Origin: Anaerolineales bacterium
GTDB taxonomy: Bacteria; Chloroflexota; Anaerolineae; Anaerolineales; Villigracilaceae
Direction: 5' to 3'
DNA length: 55,332 nt
Assembly: GCA_014860745.1 (NCBI GenBank)
Contig: JACZJC010000036.1
Span: 1 to 55,332, forward strand
This document shows, piece after piece, positions 32,989 to 41,700 of the stretch (position 1 is its first letter; each line of letters starts with the position of its first letter). Below the pieces are notes generated by a model that searched no databases, had not been told where the DNA came from, and saw nothing but the letters and a program-made list of their open reading frames with translations. Both the position numbers and the translations under genes were made by a program.

Positions 32989-33282
32989 ATGAGTGACGAA
33001 CGCAATGAGAGAAATTTTTCGGGCGGCGAAGGCGGCGGGGACCGCAAGTTTTTCGCAAAGCCCAAGTTTTGTCAGTTTTGTGCGGACAAGCAACTGGTCA
33101 TTGACTATAAAAAAGTTGACCTGCTTCGCAAATATATTACTGAAGATGGCAAGATCCGCCCGCGCCGCCAGACGGGCGCCTGCGCCAAGCACCAGCGTGG
33201 GGTGGCAGCGGCTGTAAAACAGTCCCGCCATGTGGCACTGCTGCCCTTCAGCGGCAGGGCTCTGGACGATAACCGTTCCTGA
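32989..33282 (+). CDS. rpsR: 30S ribosomal protein S18
   Basis: 97 residues. A Gly/Arg-rich N-terminal extension leads to [45 protein letters not shown], the bS18 core. C-x-x-C plus the later Cys and His of ACAKH suggest the zinc-binding form of S18. GGAG precedes ATG 32989. Last gene of the rpsF operon, followed by a hairpin. Confidence 0.97.
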   Translation: MSDERNERNFSGGEGGGDRKFFAKPKFCQFCADKQLVIDYKKVDLLRKYITEDGKIRPRRQTGACAKHQRGVAAAVKQSRHVALLPFSGRALDDNRS

Positions 33283-33299
33283 TCGCCAATTGATCTTCA

Positions 33300-33329
33300 C
33301 GGGGCATGGGACACAAATTCCATGCCCCG
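33300..33329 (+). terminator. Hairpin after rpsR
   Basis: Perfect 10-bp stem CGGGGCATGG / CCATGCCCCG with a 10-nt loop, followed by AAATTATATT. The T-run is poor, so termination may be partial. Confidence 0.6.
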
Positions 33330-33351
33330 AAATTATATTAATGATTACGAA

Positions 33352-33467
33352 TATCTTTGCGAGAAGTTGATCGTCTGTTGAAGTAATCTCCCAAATAACA
33401 GGAAATTACTCACCGCATGGGTGCACGGCGCAAGTGCGGCAAGAACAAGAGCGCCCTCGCAATGACA
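33352..33467. repeat. Degenerate copy of the CATTGCGAG-type palindrome
   Basis: TATCTTTGCGAG (33352-33363) and CTCGCAATGACA (33456-33467) pair at 10 of 12 positions. Inside, GAAGTAATCTCCC is followed by GGAAATTACTC. The pattern matches the element at 48420-48498. It fills the space before the parvulin gene. Confidence 0.5.
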
Positions 33468-33491
33468 GATCCGTTTTGAAGGAGTATGAAC

Positions 33492-34946
33492 ATGCCTAAT
33501 GAACAGGGCAAGAAGCCTGTTTTGCACAAGAAACATGTCGCCCGCCTGCAGCGCGAGCAGCAGCAGAGTCGCGTCATCCTGTATATATTCTTCGGCATTC
33601 TGGCCGCCGTTGTGCTTTTGCTGATCTACGGCTGGCTGGATATTAAGTACTTCCAGGCTATGCGCCCGGTCGCAAAGGTCGGCGATACAGAAATCCTCAT
33701 GAAGGATTTTGAGCCGCGCGTCCGCCTGCAGCGCCAGCAATTATTGAGCCAATTCAACCTTTTCTCACAATATGCCCAGTTCGGCATGAACGTGGATGCT
33801 CAGTTGCAGGAAATCCAGGCACAATTAGACCAACCTGTTACCGTCGGCCAGACAGTACTCGACCAGATGGTCAATGAAGAATTGATTCGCCAGGAAGCAA
33901 AAAAACGCGGCATCGCATTAAGTGAGGAAGAGATCCAGGAGGCGGTTGAGGCTGCATTTGAATACTTCCCGAATGGCACACCGACCCCAACCACTACCCC
34001 AACGGAAGTAACCCTGCCGGAAGTTCCCGCAGAAGCATTCAGCATTGTGACGATAACCCCGACACCCAGCGCCACGCCTGAAATCACATCTACTCCCGAA
34101 TTGACTCCAACAAGTGAAGTCGTCGCGACGGCCCAAACCGTTGAAGGAACTCCCGCTGCGGATGTAGCAACATTGGAACCATCACCCACCTCCACAGCCA
34201 CTGCCACCGTCACTGCTGCCCCCAGCACTACCCCAACCGTAGGGCCAACTTCCACGCCTTCGCCGACAGCCACAGCCTACACCCTCGAAGGTTATGAAGG
34301 CCAGTTATCAGACGCAACCGAAAGATTGATAAAGCTTGGTTTTGACGAGAAGGTTATCCGTAAATTCTTTGAGTCGCAGATCCTCGAAAGAAAACTCCGC
34401 GAAGCGATAGCCGCAGATGTTGAGTCCGTTCAAACGCAGGTTTGGGCGCGTCATATTTTGGTAGCCGACGAACAGGCCGCAAAAGACATCATCGTCCGTC
34501 TGCAGAACGGGGAAGACTTTGCCACCCTGGCTAAAGAACTTTCCACCGACACCGGTTCTGGAGCCAACGGCGGAAACCTCGGCTGGTTTGGAAGCGGTGC
34601 CATGGTTGCCCCATTTGAAACCGCCGCATTTGCCCTTGAAAACCCCGGCGACATCACCACCGAACCCGTCCAGAGCGACTTTGGGTATCACATCATCCAA
34701 TTGATCGCAAAGCAGGAACGTCCGTTGACTGCAGAGCAATATGACGCCGCCAAGCAAAAGGCATTCGCGGATTGGTTGACTGCCGCGAAAGAAGAATATG
34801 GTGTGGAAACCTTTGACATCTGGCAGAGCCGTGTTCCAAACGAACCAAACTTCATTACCGTGGCGACGGAAGCCGCCAACTCCCAGTTGACCGCGCAAGC
34901 GGAAGCTCTGGAAGCTCTCGAAGGAACGTCAACGCCGAAGCCGTAA
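33492..34946 (+). CDS. Membrane-anchored peptidyl-prolyl isomerase (SurA/PpiC type)
   Basis: 484 residues. One N-terminal membrane span (about 29-48, VILYIFFGILAAVVLLLIYG), a SurA-N-like chaperone part (VAKVGDTEILMKDFEPRVRLQ), a Thr/Pro/Ser-rich linker (about 160-260, many TPT and TPS units), then a parvulin domain (VWARHILVADEQAAKDIIVRLQNGEDFATLAKELS, GGNLGWFGSGAMV, PVQSDFGYHIIQL). It folds proteins outside the membrane. ATG 33492 has AAGGAG 7 nt upstream; ATG 33486 is too close to it. Thr-Pro linkers of this kind recur in the lipoprotein at 51403-52203. Confidence 0.9.
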   Translation: MPNEQGKKPVLHKKHVARLQREQQQSRVILYIFFGILAAVVLLLIYGWLDIKYFQAMRPVAKVGDTEILMKDFEPRVRLQRQQLLSQFNLFSQYAQFGMNVDAQLQEIQAQLDQPVTVGQTVLDQMVNEELIRQEAKKRGIALSEEEIQEAVEAAFEYFPNGTPTPTTTPTEVTLPEVPAEAFSIVTITPTPSATPEITSTPELTPTSEVVATAQTVEGTPAADVATLEPSPTSTATATVTAAPSTTPTVGPTSTPSPTATAYTLEGYEGQLSDATERLIKLGFDEKVIRKFFESQILERKLREAIAADVESVQTQVWARHILVADEQAAKDIIVRLQNGEDFATLAKELSTDTGSGANGGNLGWFGSGAMVAPFETAAFALENPGDITTEPVQSDFGYHIIQLIAKQERPLTAEQYDAAKQKAFADWLTAAKEEYGVETFDIWQSRVPNEPNFITVATEAANSQLTAQAEALEALEGTSTPKP

Positions 34947-34974
34947 GTTCGAGTAACGAGAAATGAGTAACAAG

Positions 34975-35004
34975 AAACCCGCCCCAAAAATTTGGAGCGG
35001 GTTT
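34975..35004 (+). terminator. Terminator of the parvulin gene
   Basis: Stem AAACCCGC (34975-34982) / GCGGGTTT (34997-35004) with an inner CCAAA/TTTGG pair, ending in TTTTTC. Confidence 0.8.
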
Positions 35005-35076
35005 TTCTATCGTCCTACGCTGGGTGAATCAGCGTCACAACGCCCGGTGAGGCAAAGGCCGTTACGTAAAGCTTGC

Positions 35077-35697
35077 CTACTCCTTCACATCTCCCACTTC
35101 AAATCTACAATATTCATCTCCTTTGGCAATGCAATGTGTCTCGGTAATTTCATGATCTTTTCCAGTTGCCCATTTCACAGCTTCGGAAATAGAACCGATG
35201 TAAAGGTAGCAAATGGGATGGTCGCTGTGGCGGGAGTTACAAACGGCGCAGGTGGATTCGATATAAGCGAGTCTGTCGCCGCTTTCGTCCAGCCATGCAT
35301 TGACCTGCGGGTTGCTTTTCTTAAGCGCGTCCGCCATCCCGTTCAGAATGAATTTGATGCGTTGTTTTTCCGGCAACAACTTGAGCGCAACCCCTGCAAC
35401 GCCCAGTAACGCGGACTGTTCGCGCACACCATATTGGAAGGAAGCACGACCGATGCGGAGCAACATACCCCTGCCGCCGCGCCCATAAAAGTCCTCGATT
35501 GCCTGGTTCAACTGGGCATATTGCGAAGCCTTGATGGATGGTTCAAGGTCATTCGGAGGGAGATTCCCCGCGAACCGTTCCAGCCCACAGGACTTCAACA
35601 CAGCATTCAAACCGTTATCCCCCATCACTTCCTGCATCGAGATCAATGCCTGTCGAACGAGAGAGTTGATGATGACTGCTTCTTCCCGGGTTGTCAT
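35077..35697 (-). CDS. V4R (4-vinyl reductase) domain protein
   Basis: 206 residues from ATG 35697, which has AGGAG 5 nt upstream; a longer reading from 35862 has no support. The C-terminal part (about 115-205) carries the V4R pattern with CAVCNSRHSDHPICYLYIG and ETHCIAKGDEYCRFEVG, whose cysteines may bind metal. V4R domains bind small hydrophobic ligands and occur in regulators and in bacteriochlorophyll enzymes. No photosynthesis gene is nearby, so a sensory role is more likely, but this is inference. Confidence 0.8.
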   Translation of the reverse strand: MTTREEAVIINSLVRQALISMQEVMGDNGLNAVLKSCGLERFAGNLPPNDLEPSIKASQYAQLNQAIEDFYGRGGRGMLLRIGRASFQYGVREQSALLGVAGVALKLLPEKQRIKFILNGMADALKKSNPQVNAWLDESGDRLAYIESTCAVCNSRHSDHPICYLYIGSISEAVKWATGKDHEITETHCIAKGDEYCRFEVGDVKE

Positions 35698-35820
35698 TTT
35701 GGCTCCTATCACTAAGAACGGACCGTCACAGCAAAGTATACACTGGATGGTTCTCAGCCAAAGAATTGAAGCAGATCGAAGGAATTGAACGTCGTAATCG
35801 TAGCGCAAGAAAGAGGAAAG

Positions 35821-35843
35821 CTTGCCCTGAGCTGGCCGAAGGG
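35821..35843. repeat. CTTGCCCTGAGC-type short repeat
   Basis: CTTGCCCTGAGCTGGCCGAAGGG lies in the spacer upstream of the V4R gene. It has the form of a dispersed intergenic repeat in environmental genomes; only one copy is seen in this window. Confidence 0.3.
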
Positions 35844-35879
35844 AAGAAAGAATTATCCTCAAGCTTTTTGGAACAAGGA

Positions 35880-35912
35880 CGCCCGCCTCAATTTTGAGGC
35901 GGGCGGTTTTTT
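35880..35912 (+). terminator. Strong hairpin with T-run between V4R and smc
   Basis: Perfect 11-bp stem CGCCCGCCTCA / TGAGGCGGGCG with a 4-nt loop, followed by GTTTTTT on the plus strand. Both flanking genes are on the minus strand, so it most likely ends smc transcription weakly or blocks antisense transcription into smc. Confidence 0.6.
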
Positions 35913-35938
35913 ATCCTTCACATTTCCATATTTCCGTT

Positions 35939-38900
35939 TTACCTCCGTTTCAACATATCATCTGTAACCTGGTCCAGCCTCAAGCTAATGATCTGACTGG
36001 CTGAGTCGCGCCCCATCGTCACACCGTAGATGATATCCGCAGCTTGGACGGTGTTACGGTTGTGGGTGATGATGATGAACTGCGTATCCTTGCTCAAGTC
36101 CACCAGCAGGTCGCGGAAGCGGCCCACGTTGGCTTCGTCGAGCATCGCATCCACTTCATCCATCACACAGACGGGGGTGGGCGAAACTTTGAGCAGAGCA
36201 AAGACCAGCGCAATGGCCGTCAAACTTCTTTCGCCGCCGGAAAGCATGGCCAATCCCTGCTCACGCCTGCCGGGCAGGCGGGCTTCGATTTCGATACCAG
36301 TATCCACCAAATTTTCAGGATCGGTCAACGCAAGGCGAGCCGAACCGCCGCCAAACAAACGGACGAAGGTCTCGCGGAATTGCTTGTCCACCGCGTCAAA
36401 GGTGCGGACAAATTCGCGCTTGGTCACTTCGTCCAACTCGGCGACCACCTGCTTCAAATCCACTTCGGCTTTGTGCAGGTCATCCACCTGATCCTTCATG
36501 AATTCATAACGTTCTTTTTCCTGATCGTATTCCACTTTTGCGTCGGGGTTGATCGGCCCCATGCGGCGCAACTGCGCGCGGAAATGTGTCAACTGCTCTT
36601 CGATCTCAGGTGCGAGTTCGGTCACAACAGGCAGTTGCTCCACCATGCCATCCAAAGGCAAAGGCACGGGTCCTGAAACATCCGCCGCGTAATCGAACAT
36701 CACCAGACCAAAATCATCGGTGATCTTCTGCTGCAGATTATCGAGGGCTTCCATTTTGCGGGTCTGCTCCAACTGCACCTGTCCAAACGAACGCTCGGCG
36801 TTGGCAAAAATCTTTTGCGCGTTATTTTCCGCTTCCTGCAAACGCACCTCTTCCTGCTGGGCCATTTCCAGATCTTTTTCAGCAGGCTCGATCAGGATTC
36901 GCATTTCTTCGATTTGTCCGTGCAAACCGCTTTCACGCTCGCGCAGGTTTTTCTTTTCATGATCCAGCACGTTCAGGGAATTTTCCGCTTCCTGCAAACG
37001 GGATGCTAAATCAACACGGCGTACATCCAGGCGCGTGATTTCCTTTTCACGTTCTTCCTTCTTCGCGCGCGCGCCTGCCACCGACTGCTCGGCAACCGCC
37101 ACGCGCGTGCTCCAGTACGAAGCCTGCTCCTGCAACTCATCCGCAGAAACTTCCTTCAACTTCGCGCTGACATCCTTCAATTCCACTTGCGCTTCCGTAG
37201 AACGCGCTTCCACCTCAGTTTGAGATTGATTCAATTTTTGTTGGATCGAAGCAGATTCACCCGCCTCAGCTTCCAACTGAACTAATTGATTTTTCTGCCA
37301 CTCGAGCTGACGTGACAACGATTCAGACTCCAGCTCGGCCTGCTGCTCGGTCTCCTGGCATTCGCCCAATCTGACGCGGGCTTCGCGCGCATCCGTCTCG
37401 GCTTGCGCCAGTTCACGCTGCGCCGCCGCCAGTTGATTGGACAGCCGTTCCACGGAGTCGTTTGATTCTGCAAGGCGCACGAGGAGTCCACTCAGCGTGG
37501 ATTCAAATTCCCGTTTTTTACGTCCCCTGCCAAGGGTCGAGGAAGAGGCGGTCCTACCAGCGATGACCAAACCGTCACCGCGGAAGACTTCTCCGCGCAG
37601 AGTCACAATGCGCGCGTGAGTCGGCAAATCCTTAATAAGATTGCGAGCGGTGGAACGATCCCGCACGATAAGAGTTTGGCCCAGCATCAACCGCACCGCA
37701 CCGCGAAGTTCATCAGGCGCGTTGACAAGTTCGGAAGCAACACCAAGGAAGTCGCTGGAAACCTCCGAGGTCTTTAAGACCTCGGAGGTTTTATCTATCG
37801 GAAGCAAAGCGGCGCGTCCAGCCTCATCCGATTCAAGCAGGCCCAAGGCATCTTCGAGTTGATTTGAATCCAGCAAAACCGCATCGAGGGTATCACCGAG
37901 CGCGGCGGCAATTGCAACCTCAAGTTCAGCGGGGACATCCAACGCGGCGCTGAGCGCGCCTCGGGCACCAGATAATTTTGATTGACGCGCGGCATCGAGC
38001 AAATAACGCGCACCTTCGGCGTAACCCGTCAGCGATTGCTCGGATTGTTCGAGAACTTCAAGCTGAGCCTTCAAGCGCGAATGATCGGATTCTTCTTTCG
38101 TGCGGCGTTCGAGCGCTTCGCGGCGTGTTTGTTCGATGGAATCAACTTCGCTTCTTTTTGCAATGACTTTATCTTCGGCTTCCTGCAAAGCAAGCACAGC
38201 CCGCTCGCGAGATTCTTTCGCGGTTTCAAATTGTGCCTTCGCTTTTGCAGTGAGATTCTCTGCATTGGCAATGGAGGTTTTGGTCTGTTCTATCTTCTGG
38301 GTTTGCGATTCAATGCGTGATTTCAACTCATCGAGCCGCGCATTATGTTCAGCACGCTGCTGGCTGAGAGATTCGATCTGGTTTCTTGCAGCAGACAGTT
38401 CTTCTTCGAGACTGGTGCGTTCTCCCACTTTTGTTTGCAGGGCATTTTGGGCGTTCGTGAATTGAGACTTGGCTTCTTCGTAATCGGCTTGAATGCGGGC
38501 AAGTTCCTGCTCGGTTTCGGCAAATCGTTCATTGGCGAGATGCAGTTCATCCATCGCATGTTCCTGATCGGAAAGGATGGAAGCCTGCGTGGCGGTCAAT
38601 GCGCGGCGGCGTTCTTCGAGAACGGCCAGTTCGCGGCTGATCGACTCGCGTTGGTTATGCAATTCCGCCGACTGGCGATGCCAGCCATTCAATTGGGCGC
38701 GCAGGCCGGAAAGTCTCTCGCGGAAGGAGGTGTAGGCTGCCTGGGTTTTTTCGTGCGCTTCGCGGGCCTCACGGACGCGGTTTTCCTGCGCCTTCGTTGT
38801 CTCGCGCACATCGGTCAGGTCGCGCTGGGCACGGTGCCAGTGGAATCCATACCACTCGCGCAGGATCAGTTTCAAGTCTGCTTGAGCGCGGGTGAAATCA

Positions 38901-39544
38901 ATGGCGCGCTTGGCCTGACGTTCCAAACTTTTGATGCGCGGCTCGAGTTCGGCCATGATATCCAAAACACGTTCGAGATTTCGCTTGGTATTGTCGAGGC
39001 GTTTCAAGGCATCATCACGACGGGCACGATACAGACCAACACCTGCTGCTTCTTCAAACAAGCGGCGGCGATCATCGGCTTTCAATGCGAGGGAGGCATC
39101 CACAAGCCCCTGCCCGAGGATGGTATAGGTCCGTTCGCTCAGGCCAGCCTGCGCCAGCAGTTCGTTCATTTCGCGCAGGCGGACGTGCTGTCCATTAATT
39201 ATGTATTCGTTGCGGCCGTCACGATGGGCATGACGGGCCATCGCCACTTCCGAAAAATCAAGAGGCAGCCACTGCTCGGTATTGTCAAATGTGATGGTGG
39301 CTTGGGCCATGCCTGCGCGCGCGCGATGCTCGGAACCGGAGAAGATCATATCTTCGGTTTTTTTGCCGCGCAATAACAGATAGGATTGTTCGCCCAATAC
39401 CCAGCGCAGGGAATCGGCGATGTTCGATTTACCGGAACCGTTCGGTCCGACGATTGCTGTAATTCCTCCCGCAAATTCAAACACGGTGCGGGATGCGAAG
39501 GTTTTATATCCTTGAAGTTCGAGGGATTTCAGGCGAAGGGGCAT
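35939..39544 (-). CDS. smc: Chromosome segregation protein SMC
   Basis: 1201 residues, full length. The N-terminal ATPase half holds Walker A GPNGSGKSN (33-41). Long coiled coils run at about 170-500 and 680-1000. The hinge is at about 520-665 (LDVPAELEVAIAAALGDTLDAVLL through RGEVFRGDGLVIAG). The C-terminal half carries LSGGERSLTAIALVFALL and Walker B VCVMDEVDAMLDEANVGRF. SMC with ScpA and ScpB compacts and separates chromosomes. The hinge contains a palindrome-encoded segment KTSEVLKTSEVS at about 584-595 (separate entry). It starts 15 nt after the rnc stop without a clear ribosome binding site, so translation is probably coupled to rnc. Confidence 0.97.
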   Translation of the reverse strand: MPLRLKSLELQGYKTFASRTVFEFAGGITAIVGPNGSGKSNIADSLRWVLGEQSYLLLRGKKTEDMIFSGSEHRARAGMAQATITFDNTEQWLPLDFSEVAMARHAHRDGRNEYIINGQHVRLREMNELLAQAGLSERTYTILGQGLVDASLALKADDRRRLFEEAAGVGLYRARRDDALKRLDNTKRNLERVLDIMAELEPRIKSLERQAKRAIDFTRAQADLKLILREWYGFHWHRAQRDLTDVRETTKAQENRVREAREAHEKTQAAYTSFRERLSGLRAQLNGWHRQSAELHNQRESISRELAVLEERRRALTATQASILSDQEHAMDELHLANERFAETEQELARIQADYEEAKSQFTNAQNALQTKVGERTSLEEELSAARNQIESLSQQRAEHNARLDELKSRIESQTQKIEQTKTSIANAENLTAKAKAQFETAKESRERAVLALQEAEDKVIAKRSEVDSIEQTRREALERRTKEESDHSRLKAQLEVLEQSEQSLTGYAEGARYLLDAARQSKLSGARGALSAALDVPAELEVAIAAALGDTLDAVLLDSNQLEDALGLLESDEAGRAALLPIDKTSEVLKTSEVSSDFLGVASELVNAPDELRGAVRLMLGQTLIVRDRSTARNLIKDLPTHARIVTLRGEVFRGDGLVIAGRTASSSTLGRGRKKREFESTLSGLLVRLAESNDSVERLSNQLAAAQRELAQAETDAREARVRLGECQETEQQAELESESLSRQLEWQKNQLVQLEAEAGESASIQQKLNQSQTEVEARSTEAQVELKDVSAKLKEVSADELQEQASYWSTRVAVAEQSVAGARAKKEEREKEITRLDVRRVDLASRLQEAENSLNVLDHEKKNLRERESGLHGQIEEMRILIEPAEKDLEMAQQEEVRLQEAENNAQKIFANAERSFGQVQLEQTRKMEALDNLQQKITDDFGLVMFDYAADVSGPVPLPLDGMVEQLPVVTELAPEIEEQLTHFRAQLRRMGPINPDAKVEYDQEKERYEFMKDQVDDLHKAEVDLKQVVAELDEVTKREFVRTFDAVDKQFRETFVRLFGGGSARLALTDPENLVDTGIEIEARLPGRREQGLAMLSGGERSLTAIALVFALLKVSPTPVCVMDEVDAMLDEANVGRFRDLLVDLSKDTQFIIITHNRNTVQAADIIYGVTMGRDSASQIISLRLDQVTDDMLKRR
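37759..37791. repeat. In-frame perfect palindrome inside the smc hinge
   Basis: AAACCTCCGAGGTCTT (37759-37774), one central base, then the exact reverse complement (37776-37791). It is read as the tandem peptide KTSEV-L-KTSEV in SMC. The 33-bp size and perfection exclude chance in practice. Confidence 0.85.
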
Positions 39545-39559
39545 GAGGTGATTTACGAT

Positions 39560-40366
39560 CTATGGTTTTTGATTTTTGGATTGCGGTTTCGGTATGAATT
39601 TTTCCAGCGCATCCTTGGCGGCGGCGCGTTCGGCATTGCTTTTGCTTGATCCGCTGCCCCGGCCTTTGGCCTCGCCCGCAATTTCCACTTCCACTTCGAA
39701 GATGCGGGCATGGTCGGGTCCGCTGGTGTGGATCACGCGGTAATGCGGGGTTCCCAGCTTCAGGGATTGGGTAAGTTCCTGCAGGTCGCTCTTTGGGTCG
39801 TGCAATTCTTCCAGGATGGATGTGTAAGCCCATTCCAAAAATGGTTTGAGGAAACGCTTCACTTCCTCCAGGCTCTGCTTGTCGAGATACAACGCGCCCA
39901 CGAGCGCTTCAAACGCCGACCCAAGCAGATTATCTTTTTGATGGCCGCCCGATGTTTTTTCGCCGCGTCCCAGGCGGAGGGCAGGGGCAATCTCCAGCTT
40001 ACGGGCAAATTCCGCCAGCCGTTCATTCCGCACCAGTGAGGAGCGGACTTTGGTCAGGTCGCCTTCAGGCATTTCGGGGAATCGATGGTAGGCCCATTCG
40101 CCGACGATGAAATCCAGCACGGCATCACCGAGGAATTCGAGGCGTTCGTTATCCTCCACCTCGCCGCTTTGTTCGTTGGCATAGGATCGATGCGTGAGGG
40201 CACGCGTCAGCAGGGATAAATTTGAAAAGGACAGAGCCAGCCTCTGGTCAAGGCTGGAAGCGGGTTCCATATCCCGCTTTTGATTGTTCGGTGTCACGGG
40301 AACCTCCCGGAACTCAGGGAGCGCCAGACCCATCCCCCGCAGAGGCTCGCGTTCACGTAGTTCCAT
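39560..40366 (-). CDS. rnc: Ribonuclease III
   Basis: Double-strand-specific RNase for rRNA and mRNA processing. About 268 residues from ATG 40366. The signature NERLEFLGDAVLDFIVGEW and second acidic site GSAFEALVGALYLD give the catalytic Glu/Asp residues. A dsRNA-binding domain follows (DPKSDLQELTQSLKLGTPHYRVI, KGRGSGSSKSNAERAAAKDALEKF). The start is uncertain: ATG 40270 (MEPASSLDQRLA) is also possible, and readings up to 40498 would overlap the divergent aldo/keto reductase gene. It is followed by smc, a common pair. Confidence 0.93.
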   Translation of the reverse strand: MELREREPLRGMGLALPEFREVPVTPNNQKRDMEPASSLDQRLALSFSNLSLLTRALTHRSYANEQSGEVEDNERLEFLGDAVLDFIVGEWAYHRFPEMPEGDLTKVRSSLVRNERLAEFARKLEIAPALRLGRGEKTSGGHQKDNLLGSAFEALVGALYLDKQSLEEVKRFLKPFLEWAYTSILEELHDPKSDLQELTQSLKLGTPHYRVIHTSGPDHARIFEVEVEIAGEAKGRGSGSSKSNAERAAAKDALEKFIPKPQSKNQKP

Positions 40367-40457
40367 TAATTTTTTGAGCGGGCTGATTGTAACCTGAAAT
40401 TTTAACGGGAACGATTTTTTAAGATAGAATCGGGCAATTCCATCGAAGGAGCCGTCC

Positions 40458-41408
40458 ATGGCGGAAGCAAGCATTGAAACAAGGTTTTTACACGCCATTC
40501 AAATAGGGTTGGGAGCATGGCAATGGGGTGACCGGGTTATTTGGGGCTATGGGCAGACGCACACGTATAAGGATGTCCGCGAGGCATTCAATGTTTCGCT
40601 CAATCTTGGTGTTCGATTTGTGGACACCGCTGAAATTTACGGTTCCGGAACATCGGAGCGATTGCTGGGACAGTTCATCAAAGAAACAGACCAGCCCGTG
40701 CTGGTTGCCACCAAATTCTTTCCCTGGCTGTGGAAGTTGACCAAAGGGTTTCTCCCACGCGCCTTGAAGGGAAGCCTGGAGCGCATGGGGCTTGAGTCGG
40801 TGGACTTGTATCAAATTCACTGGCCTTCGCCCCTTATAAGCCCGGAAACGATGATGGAAGGCATGGTGGAATGTGTAAAGCAAGGCCTGACCCGCACGGT
40901 GGGTGTTTCCAATTTTGGGCAGAAGCGCATGCTGCGTGCTTATTCGACACTGGCACAGCATGGCATTCCGCTGGCATCCAACCAGGTGCATTACAGCCTG
41001 CTCAGCCGTGAAGTGGAAAAGAACGGCACGCTGGCGCGCTGCAAGGAACTTGGTATTCGGTTGATCGCTTATTCGCCGCTCGAAAAAGGCCTGCTGACGG
41101 GAAAATATTCAGTGGAGAATCCGCCGCCCGGCGTGCGCGCATCCCGATATGCCGAAATGCTGATAAAGATACCGCCTGTGATTAAGCTGCTGCAAGCGAT
41201 CGGTCAAAACCACGGAGGGAAAACCGCCTCTCAAGTGGCTTTGAATTGGGTGATCTGCAAGGGAGCTCTTCCAATTCCCGGCGCAAAAAATCCACAGCAG
41301 GCAGAAGTCAATGCCGGCGGCGCCGGATGGCAGATGACTGCGGACGAGGTTGCAAAATTGGATGAAGCAACAGATGGCTTCCGTGATTATTCATCTGGAG
41401 AAAAATAA
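40458..41408 (+). CDS. Aldo/keto reductase
   Basis: 316 residues, (beta/alpha)8 NADPH-dependent oxidoreductase. The catalytic tetrad is visible: Asp in FVDTAEIYGSG with its Tyr, Lys in VLVATKFFP and His in DLYQIHWP. The cofactor end is GALPIPGAKNPQQAEVNAGGAGW. It reduces aldehydes or ketones; the substrate is unknown. A TAGAAT box near 40425 and GAAGGAG before ATG 40458 support the start. It is divergent from rnc, with the interrupted zinc-ribbon gene directly downstream. Confidence 0.92.
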   Translation: MAEASIETRFLHAIQIGLGAWQWGDRVIWGYGQTHTYKDVREAFNVSLNLGVRFVDTAEIYGSGTSERLLGQFIKETDQPVLVATKFFPWLWKLTKGFLPRALKGSLERMGLESVDLYQIHWPSPLISPETMMEGMVECVKQGLTRTVGVSNFGQKRMLRAYSTLAQHGIPLASNQVHYSLLSREVEKNGTLARCKELGIRLIAYSPLEKGLLTGKYSVENPPPGVRASRYAEMLIKIPPVIKLLQAIGQNHGGKTASQVALNWVICKGALPIPGAKNPQQAEVNAGGAGWQMTADEVAKLDEATDGFRDYSSGEK

Positions 41409-41410
41409 GA

Positions 41411-41650
41411 ATGAAATCTTCCCTTTCATTCTTGCAAAAATTCTTCAAAGCCATTCTGCCGGCAGATTCATTCGATGAAATGAAAAAGGAATCAAACTCC
41501 TGGATGCTGCAATGTCCCAACTGCAAACACGAACGTTCCATTTGGGAAATGGGCGGCATCCGCTAGAAGGCTGCCGGCAACCCAAAAATGTTTCGTCGCT
41601 GCCCAAAATGCCGCAAGGGGAATTGGCAGCGGGTCTACCAAAAAATATGA
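41411..41650 (+). pseudogene. Small zinc-ribbon protein gene with in-frame amber codon
   Basis: One frame of 80 codons runs from ATG 41411 to TGA 41648-41650 and is broken only by TAG at 41564-41566 (codon 52). The first part includes MLQCPNCKHERSIWEMGGIR; after the TAG come KAAGNPKMFRRCPKCRKGNW and QRVYQKI. The two C-P-x-C pairs would form one zinc ribbon only if the whole frame is translated. A one-base change of a Tyr codon (TAT or TAC) to TAG explains the break. Possible causes are a young nonsense mutation, a sequencing error, or readthrough. It begins 2 nt after the aldo/keto reductase stop. Confidence 0.7.
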
Positions 41651-41687
41651 AAAAGAAGCTCGCCAAAAAATTAGGCGAGCTTCTTTT
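41651..41687. terminator. Bidirectional terminator
   Basis: Perfect 14-bp stem AAAAGAAGCTCGCC / GGCGAGCTTCTTTT with a 9-nt loop. It separates the zinc-ribbon gene from the convergent HD gene. Confidence 0.85.
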
Positions 41688-41700
41688 TCGGGATGATTTT

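Noticed and set aside
33960-34280. Tandem repeats or a CRISPR-like array in the parvulin gene
   Set aside because: The repetition is irregular Thr-Pro coding sequence, with no constant repeat and spacer lengths.
38345-39376. 343-residue open frame on the plus strand
   Set aside because: It is a shadow of smc, which is unambiguous on the minus strand.
41564-41566. Pyrrolysine or programmed amber readthrough
   Set aside because: No downstream insertion structure or pyrrolysine gene is visible; a nonsense mutation or sequencing error of a Tyr codon is the simplest reading.
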